DNA from: Gautieria morchelliformis
Lineage: Eukaryota > Basidiomycota > Agaricomycetes > Gomphales > Gomphaceae
Reading direction: 5' to 3'
NCBI GenBank assembly: GCA_015179125.1
Contig: WHVA01000121.1
Coordinates: 1 to 64,000, forward strand
DNA length: 64,000 nt
This document shows positions 58,201 through 64,000 of this stretch, piece by piece. Every line of letters starts with the position of its first letter. The first letter of the stretch is position 1. The position numbers and the translations under genes were made by a program. The notes under the pieces were generated by a model that was not told the origin of the DNA, did no database searches, and saw nothing but the letters and a program-made list of their open reading frames with translations.

Positions 58201-58930
58201 CTCGCGCTCGATGCACTTGAACATGCTGATCATGTCGCATGTGCGCGCGACTTGCGGTGTGTCTTTTGCCCACGCTAGGAGCTCAACGAAGCGTGGGTCG
58301 TTGAGTGGGCAGACGTCGTTCTATTGAGTACGACGCTGCGGCGCCTTTCCTACCGGCCGTGGTAGGAGGCCCATCTCGGAGGTCGGCGGGTCTCCGAGTG
58401 GTATGATCACTCCCTCCCCCCGGTAGGGAGGGTGAACTGTCCCCGCCGGTGGTGGCAGGTCCATGTGAGGCCCAATGTACTGGGCCTCAATCACTGCTAT
58501 CTGCCGTTGTAGGGCAGGGTCGTTGATCGTGTGTGACAGTGACGCTGCAAGGTATGTGCTGATTGCACTTTCTCTCGCAATGGCTAGACCATTGACGGTA
58601 TTGGGGGTGCCACGCAATTTCTTGCGCTTCTTTTTTGGCTGCTCAGCCAGACGCTGAGCTCTGTCCGGCTCGTACGTCTTCCAGATGGAGGAGTCGGACT
58701 CCCATCCATCTGGGACACCATAGGCCGCGTCAGACGGTGCGCTCCACCCCTCTGTCGTTGTCATCGTCGGGGTGGGGGCCGATAATCGGGACGCTAACCC
58801 CGATGCTGCGCGTGCTGGCAAGGGTGCCGTCCCGCGAGGTGATGAGGGCCCGGCCACCGGATCTGTGGCCGGGTCATGGCGTGGCCTTTTTAAGGCCGCA
58901 TGGGCGAACTTGAGCTGGATGTTTTGGAAC
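52248..58930 (-). pseudogene. Unrecognised host gene, disrupted by a copia element
   Basis: A single minus-strand frame runs from about 58930 to 58056 and continues in phase at 52923-52248 once the copia at 52924-58055 and one copy of the duplicated GGTTG are disregarded. The product would be about 500 residues: a proline/serine-rich N-terminal part, a basic patch (AEQPKKKRKKLRGTP) like a nuclear localisation signal, NDPRFVELLAWAKDTPQVAR, CLVIASSTLHDIATILRGWI, VMWLKALAPCVKGVASPLKL, and an acidic proline-rich tail ending DAIMDDLYES. There are two in-frame stops besides the insertion, so it is a pseudogene. I know no domain in it. The 5' end abuts the copia LTR end at 58920, so the true start may be lost. 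Confidence 0.6.
52924..58055 (+). mobile_element. Ty1/copia element with both LTRs, target duplication GGTTG
   Basis: 5' LTR 52924-53192 and 3' LTR 57702-58055, both starting TGTTGGAGCTG and ending ATCTTACA, are flanked by GGTTG at 52919-52923 and 58056-58060. GGTTATTGGGCCCCCGC follows the 5' LTR (half initiator-tRNA primer type) and GAGGGGGAG precedes the 3' LTR. Gag (from 53247) has a CCHC knuckle (CWNCGDKGHYRNKC), then protease (YDSGCTQH), GAG-pre-integrase, integrase (HSDRGGEY, TERRNRT), reverse transcriptase (VHVDDCT, TLYGLKQSGR) and RNase H (YADADGSMAEDRRAISGYAF). The copy is broken in about three places. The LTRs differ by six transitions over about 243 aligned bases plus two length differences, so insertion was fairly recent. 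Confidence 0.95.
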
Positions 58931-60255
58931 CCTTCAAGACTTTGGTGTTATTGCTAACGCCTCTGTCTATCAGAACGTGTCGTTTACACGACGAGTAGAA
59001 TACCAATTCAATGCAGCCGCACAACTCTGGAAATAATTTAATATTTGTACCTTGGTTGCAATCTGTGTAATAACTAGTCCAAGTTATTACAGGTAGAAGG
59101 CAATGCGTTTCTTAGCTGCACTGAACAATAAACTAAAAGAGTGTGTAGGTTCAAGGACACTATCGGGGTCCAAGAGTATTCCTTTTAATAAAGAGGGAAT
59201 AGGCTCCGCAGGAGAGTTTGTAAGTGGATTGGGTCGACCAACGTCAATGCACTGCAATAATGAGAGAGTAATGTGAAGTGGCTTTCGCGCACAACTTGAC
59301 TTGACTTGTGAAAGTCACTGAACAGGAAAATCAACTGAACAGCTCGTCTCGGGTATTGGAGTGCTAATTGACAAGAAAATCGATTGCCAACCTCACTCTG
59401 TAGAGTTTCACCCAGCGTGTTAGGCTAAGTGGCTAAGCAGTAAAGCAACTACTTAACTAAGAATAGTTACTCTAAGCAAGAGTAGTATTCTAGTTCGGGT
59501 TAGGAACTTAGGTAAGATGTGCAAGTCACACAAGCTGTGTAGGATAGAAGATGGGTAGATTGATTGCTCAAAGGACAGGCAAAGGGCCTCCTTTTATATT
59601 GTAATGTACAGGAGCTTAGTAAGCAGGTAGAACCTTCTATCTATTAATGGAATGGGGGAAGAAGCTTGTGGAAGATGGAAGAAAGGTTGGAAGAAACTGG
59701 CTGTTTCCAGGGGACTCTACCATGCTTCCTACCAATCAGAGCTTGATTTGTCAGGAATGACTCACTGAAAAGGGTCATGTGCCATAGCACAGCTTGGCTG
59801 AGTCATGTACTCCTGACTCACCAAGTTGTGCCTGGATTGGTTGAGTCATTGAGGCTGTATCTCCAGATAACCATGTATTTGGCACTCAGAAGCTGAGTAA
59901 GCAGTCCTGAGCCAATTAGGGCTCTGTAGCCATAATTACTAAGAGCACTGTGTGGAGGTTATGCGCAGTAGACTAGATATAAAGCTCAGTGAGCGTGGTA
60001 GTTCACTGAGTGTATGTATTAGTACTCTACCTAGATATAAAGCTATCAACGGAGTGAGTGGCTTTGTATCTAGACATCGATAGAAAAGGATACGCACCTC
60101 AGTGAGCGTGGTAGTTCACTGAGGTGCCGCTAACTATTGGGTTGCACTATATACGGCCTCGGGCATATGCCCGAGGCTACTGATATGAGACCATACCCTG
60201 ACCAATCTCCCCTCCACCCTAACAGCGTTCTAGCTTATCCCTGATAACCCCAACA
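58920..60255 (-). mobile_element. LTR of the minus-strand copia
   Basis: 1,336 bp. It contains four TGASTCA motifs within 91 bases (59758-59848), two copies of a CTCAGTGA...TTCACTGAG stem-loop (59985-60010 and 60095-60126), and a perfect 22-bp palindrome (60156-60177). These lie on the U3 side in the element's own sense. Confidence 0.8.
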
Positions 60256-62045
60256 CTCCCCCTTAAGCGGAACGCATCCCTACCAGCAAGTTTAGGTACT
60301 CCACCTTGTGCCGGGCTAGGGGTTTGGTGAACATGTCCGCAGCCATGTCAGCAGTGGGGACGTAGTCGACCTGTATGAGCTTCCTGCGAACGGCGTCCCG
60401 TATGAAGTGGTAGCGAATATCGATATGTTTGGTACGAGGGTGGTACGCATCGTTCTTCGTGATGGAAATAGCAGAGATGTTGTCTAAGTGTATGGTGACG
60501 GGCTCCTTGAGTGGTCGCGCGATTTCCGCGATAAAAGTCCTAATCCAGAGAGCTTCCTTCGCAGCGTGCGTCGCCGCGATATACTCAGCCTCCGTCGTCG
60601 AAAGTGCGACGATAGGCTGCTTCTTCGAGCTCCAGGAGACCGCACCCCCGTCGATCGTGAATACATAGCCAGAAATAGAGTGCCTGTGTTCCTGTGAGGC
60701 CCAATCTGCGTCTGAAAAAGCTCTAGACCCTGTCCCGTCCCTCCGATGACGAGGCACGTGTCTTTCGTTCCCTTCAGGTAACGAAAAACCCGTTTTACCG
60801 CCTCCCAGTGTGCCCTCCCCAGATTCTGCATGAATTGCGCGAGGAATGAGACGGCAAAGGATATGTCGGGGCGCGTGCCCAGCGCCGCGTACATTAGGGA
60901 ACCGATGGCCTCCCTGTAGGGGACGTTGCGCATGTCGTCGTGCTGACGAGGTGTGGACGGTGATTGCGATAGGGATAGCTTATGGTGGGGGTCGAGTGGC
61001 GTGGTCAAGGGGTTGGCGTCCTGTAGGCTGAATCGCTCGAGAATCCTCTCAATGTAAGCGCGCTGTGAGAGAGAGAGGGTTCGCAGCTCACGGTCCCGTT
61101 TGACTTCGATCCCCAATAACCAATGAAGATCCCCCATGTCCTTAATCTTGAGGACGGTGCGCAGCTCGTCTTTGAATCTGCGGATCGCGGCCCTCGAATT
61201 CCCTGCCATGGTGAGGTCATCGACGTCGACGGCGATAATGAGCGCATCGTGGTCAGTGTATCGGTGGAACACTGCGTGTTCTGCCTCGCATCGCGTGAAG
61301 CCGAACCTGTACATAATTCCGCATAGCATGTCGTACCACTCCCTCCCCGACTGTTTTAACCCGTAGATCGCACGTTTGAGGCGGCAGACGTGGTTTTCCT
61401 TGCCGGCGACTTCATAGCCCTTGGGCTGACGCATGTAAACCGTTTCCGTGATCGGCGCGTTGAGATATGCGCCGTCGATATCGGTTTGCTCCAGCTCCCA
61501 GTCGTTCCTGACTGCTATGGTGGCTATAATGCGGATGGCGGAGAGTTTGGCGGTGGGGGAAAATGTCTCGTTGTAATCGATTCCTTCGGTCTGTGAGAAT
61601 CCTTGCGCGACGAGTCGGGTCTTGTGTGCTACGACCTGACCGCTCGCGTCGCGCTTGTAGTGGAAAACGAGCTTGCTCCCCACGATACTTGCGCCGTCCG
61701 GTGGTTCCACCAAGTCCCAAGTGCCTAGATCCGCGTGCTGGCTCAGCTCGCGCTTGATCGAGGCATCCCATAGCGGCCAGTCGTCGCGGGAACGCGCGTC
61801 AGTCACGCTGACCGGGTCGTCCCCTGCGTTGCGTGCCGCTGCTGCCATCGAGTACTCGAAGGGGCGGCACGTCTCCCCCTCGGGCTCGGCGGCAGTGCCA
61901 CTGTCCAGCTCTGCCAGAGCAGCCAAGGCCGTGCCGTCTGTGGGTAGGGGCATCCCTCGCGGGTAGGCGGGCGCGTTTGCGCGGCCCGTACTGCTGCCTG
62001 CGCCGTCCACGATCCCTCGCACGTACTCCGATGGCTTTCGCGTCT
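58920..62045 (-). mobile_element. Ty1/copia element, 3' half with a long LTR
   Basis: Minus strand. The reverse-transcriptase region runs from about 62045 (SEYVRGIVDGAG, SIVGSKLVFHYKRD, GIDYNETFSPTAKLSAIRII, IYGLKQSGREWYD, VDVDDLTMAG) into RNase H (DADWASQEHRHSISGYVFTI, SLSTTEAEYIAA-like region, ADMFTKPLARHKVEYL). CTTAAGGGGGAG then precedes a 1.34-kb LTR (58920-60255) starting TGTTGGGGTTATC and ending GGTTCCAAAACA. Gag, protease, integrase and the 5' LTR are absent. It has about one break in the retained part. The remnant at 26690-29130 and LTR fragment at 22534-23230 are relatives. Confidence 0.87.
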
Positions 62046-62825
62046 ATCATGCCTCTTGGAGGCTTCAGCAAGGCGTTGCGAAATATTTCCGGTGGCGCGG
62101 ATGTGTTCCGCTTCCGGCGGAAGGTTTACGTACAGCAAGCGCTCCCCTTCCGCCAGAATGTCTTCCGGGCCGAGTCGGATGACGTCGGAATCAGAATCGG
62201 AATCGGAAGTGGGATCCGGTTCAAATTCCGCTTCCGAGTCTTCTTCTGCAAGCAGTGGATGGGGGCCAGAACGACATGTCTGTATGAGCCGTTCAGTCTT
62301 CCGCTGCTCCTGGCGCTCCTTCCGCAGTTCCGACCTGCACATGTGACACTTGGCTGGACATCGACTCATCAGTACCTTCCGAGTCTGCCAATTGATCTCG
62401 GGGTTGTGCTCCTGAAGCCAGGTAAACCCGAGGATGATGTCCTGCTTCCCCAGGCTGGTGACTGCAAAGGAAGTGCGTTCTGAGTGTCCATCGTAGCGGA
62501 GAATTGTGTCTACTATCTCTGTGATGGACCCTGCCTCATTGGGGCTTCCATCCACATTGAACACCGGGATTGCACGTTGCAACTTCCGCGTGGTCAGTCG
62601 GTTCCGTTCCACATAGTCCCGGTCCATAAACTGACCAGTGGCCCCGCAATCGACAAGGGCGGGTCCGGATTTGACTTCCGCCGTATCTGTCGTCTGGATC
62701 TCCACCTTAATGACTAGTGACTTGGGGCCAGGGGTGGCAGCAACAACATAGCGCTTCGGAAGGCGTCTCTCCCAAGGGCGGATGCGGGATGGATGGGGTG
62801 TCAGATTTGGTTTTTGTGTGACTTT
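62046..62825 (-). mobile_element. Ty3/gypsy protease segment
   Basis: The minus-strand frame holds an aspartic protease (ALVDCGATGQFMDRDYVE), ERTSFAVTSLGKQDIILGFT, WLQEHNPEINWQ and a CX2C-containing acidic linker. It ends with ATGNISQRLAEASKR, which in chromoviruses leads into the sequence just before reverse transcriptase. Base usage (many TTCCG/CGGAA words) matches the pol segment at 44045-47584. It abuts the copia at about 62045. Confidence 0.75.
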
Positions 62826-64000
62826 ATCCGGTGGGTCTGTACGAAGTGAGGGGAGTGGGGGCTTTTCTCATTTAATGATATTTTTGAGCACTGATTTGTC
62901 AGTGCTCAAAGGTACTGAATATTATCGTTTGTGTAAAAGGTACCGAAATCTAATGTCGGAGTTTTCTCCAGTGACTAGCCTCCTTCGAGCGCATGGCGCG
63001 ATACCTCCTATCTATATCACGCTCACATGCCCGCCAAGATGTAATGACCACTACCTGACACACCCCTCGTCATAGAATACCACGCAAGTAGCCATTGATG
63101 ATGTTCGCTTCAATCTATTGGATGAAGCGAGAAGGTTCTACCACAAGTAGCCATGCCGTCACAGCAGGATGTTACTGTTCATCCAAGCGCAGTATCATCC
63201 ACATCTCTCTAATGTCGTGCCAATCATGTCATTCCAAAAGCAGTTCTATTATTTGAAACCCTCCTTACGACACCGTCTGAGATCAGACACATTTGGTGCA
63301 GAAAATGAGACCTAGGCACCATTCTCTACTTCCTATCCGTCCATCGTGTCTTTTCGTGGATATCTTTATTTCGCTATGCAATGAAGACAGGTGCGCCAAT
63401 CTCTGGCTCTCATGTGAAGCATCTGTGCCCAATGCTATGTGTATTAAGTATGTTTGACAGAGTATGAAGCGAACTCACATCTGGCTCGCCTGTTGTAAGC
63501 TTTGGTCTGCCGATAGGGCGACAAGATGACTTGTTCCGAACTAAAGCAAGAATAGGCTCATTCAGGCTTAGTTGGTGCGAGCGAGGGTTTAAATCAATGG
63601 GGTTTCTTGCGGTCTTCAAGACTCTTTGTGGTATTATAATTCAAGCGGTATACAACTGTTCTGAACGTTTCGTGGGGATGCATTTATGGAGATGTATTAT
63701 GGTTTACTGCCATCACCGATGCTTTGTGAGTGCCATTACTGTACAGTCAGTCCTGCCGTTTTCACCTGACTCTGTAAGAGAGGGACCAATGCCTCCATGG
63801 CAAACTCACTGCCTGCAAAATTCCAAGTGCCAGCTTCGATCCTGCTACACAAATGATATGTCATGCACTGCCAGAAGAGTTTGGGACTCGCTAATCAATA
63901 CAAAACCTGTTATTGATGTTCCCGAGTTACGCTCAACGTAGGGAATCCGTAACGTTCTGCCCGGAGGATGACTCATTTGTCTCGCAGGGGTCACCTCAGC
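62826..64000. other. No recognisable gene
   Basis: Short open stretches (for example 63531-63941 plus and 63410-63619 minus) show no motif I know and no convincing splice pattern. No repeat was seen. Confidence 0.4.

Noticed and set aside
62826-64000. tRNA or other RNA gene in the right flank
   Set aside because: No cloverleaf with A and B boxes or other RNA signature was found by eye here or elsewhere in the window.

Overview
The window looks like repeat-rich DNA of a filamentous basidiomycete fungus, most likely an Agaricomycete. The two clearly recognisable host genes have many short GT-AG introns. The mobile elements are typical of such genomes: Helitrons, chromodomain Ty3/gypsy elements, Ty1/copia elements, a BED-finger hAT, and a small terminal-repeat retroelement. 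I cannot name the species.

Bases 1-2661 hold two LTR tails and a decayed, unrecognised minus-strand coding region. Bases 2662-22533 are a run of Helitrons, all in the same orientation. Units end in a GC-rich hairpin followed by CTAG, and the next unit starts at once. The run resolves into three head-to-tail dimers (alpha+beta: 2662-8451, 8453-14461, 14462-19521) plus a divergent unit. Only one unit (6397-8451) keeps the C-terminal Pif1-type helicase. The others carry a conserved promoter cassette, AT-rich repeats, 18- or 21-bp minisatellites, captured sequence and solo LTRs with clean target duplications. Bases 22534-29130 are a graveyard of LTR-element fragments cut by two solo LTRs in opposite orientation, each with a 5-bp target duplication.

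Bases 30121-35830 are an island of apparently intact host genes: a mitochondrial citrate-lyase-beta-like (CLYBL/CitE) gene on the minus strand and an MFS sugar-transporter gene on the plus strand. They are divergent and share an 0.9-kb intergenic region. Next come a small copia-type terminal-repeat element (36210-39049) containing a 2.2-kb TIR element with exon-like sequence, a 1.05-kb TIR element with a perfect 34-bp palindrome, and an unrecognised lysine-rich gene (41340-43029, minus).

From 44045 onward: a chromovirus pol segment with its 3' LTR; a nearly full-length hAT (47586-51978) with a solo LTR inside; a broken host gene (52248-58930) split by a copia element (52924-58055) with exact target duplications; a second copia (58920-62045, minus); and a protease segment that looks like the missing 5' part of the chromovirus. 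The last 1.2 kb holds nothing I recognise.
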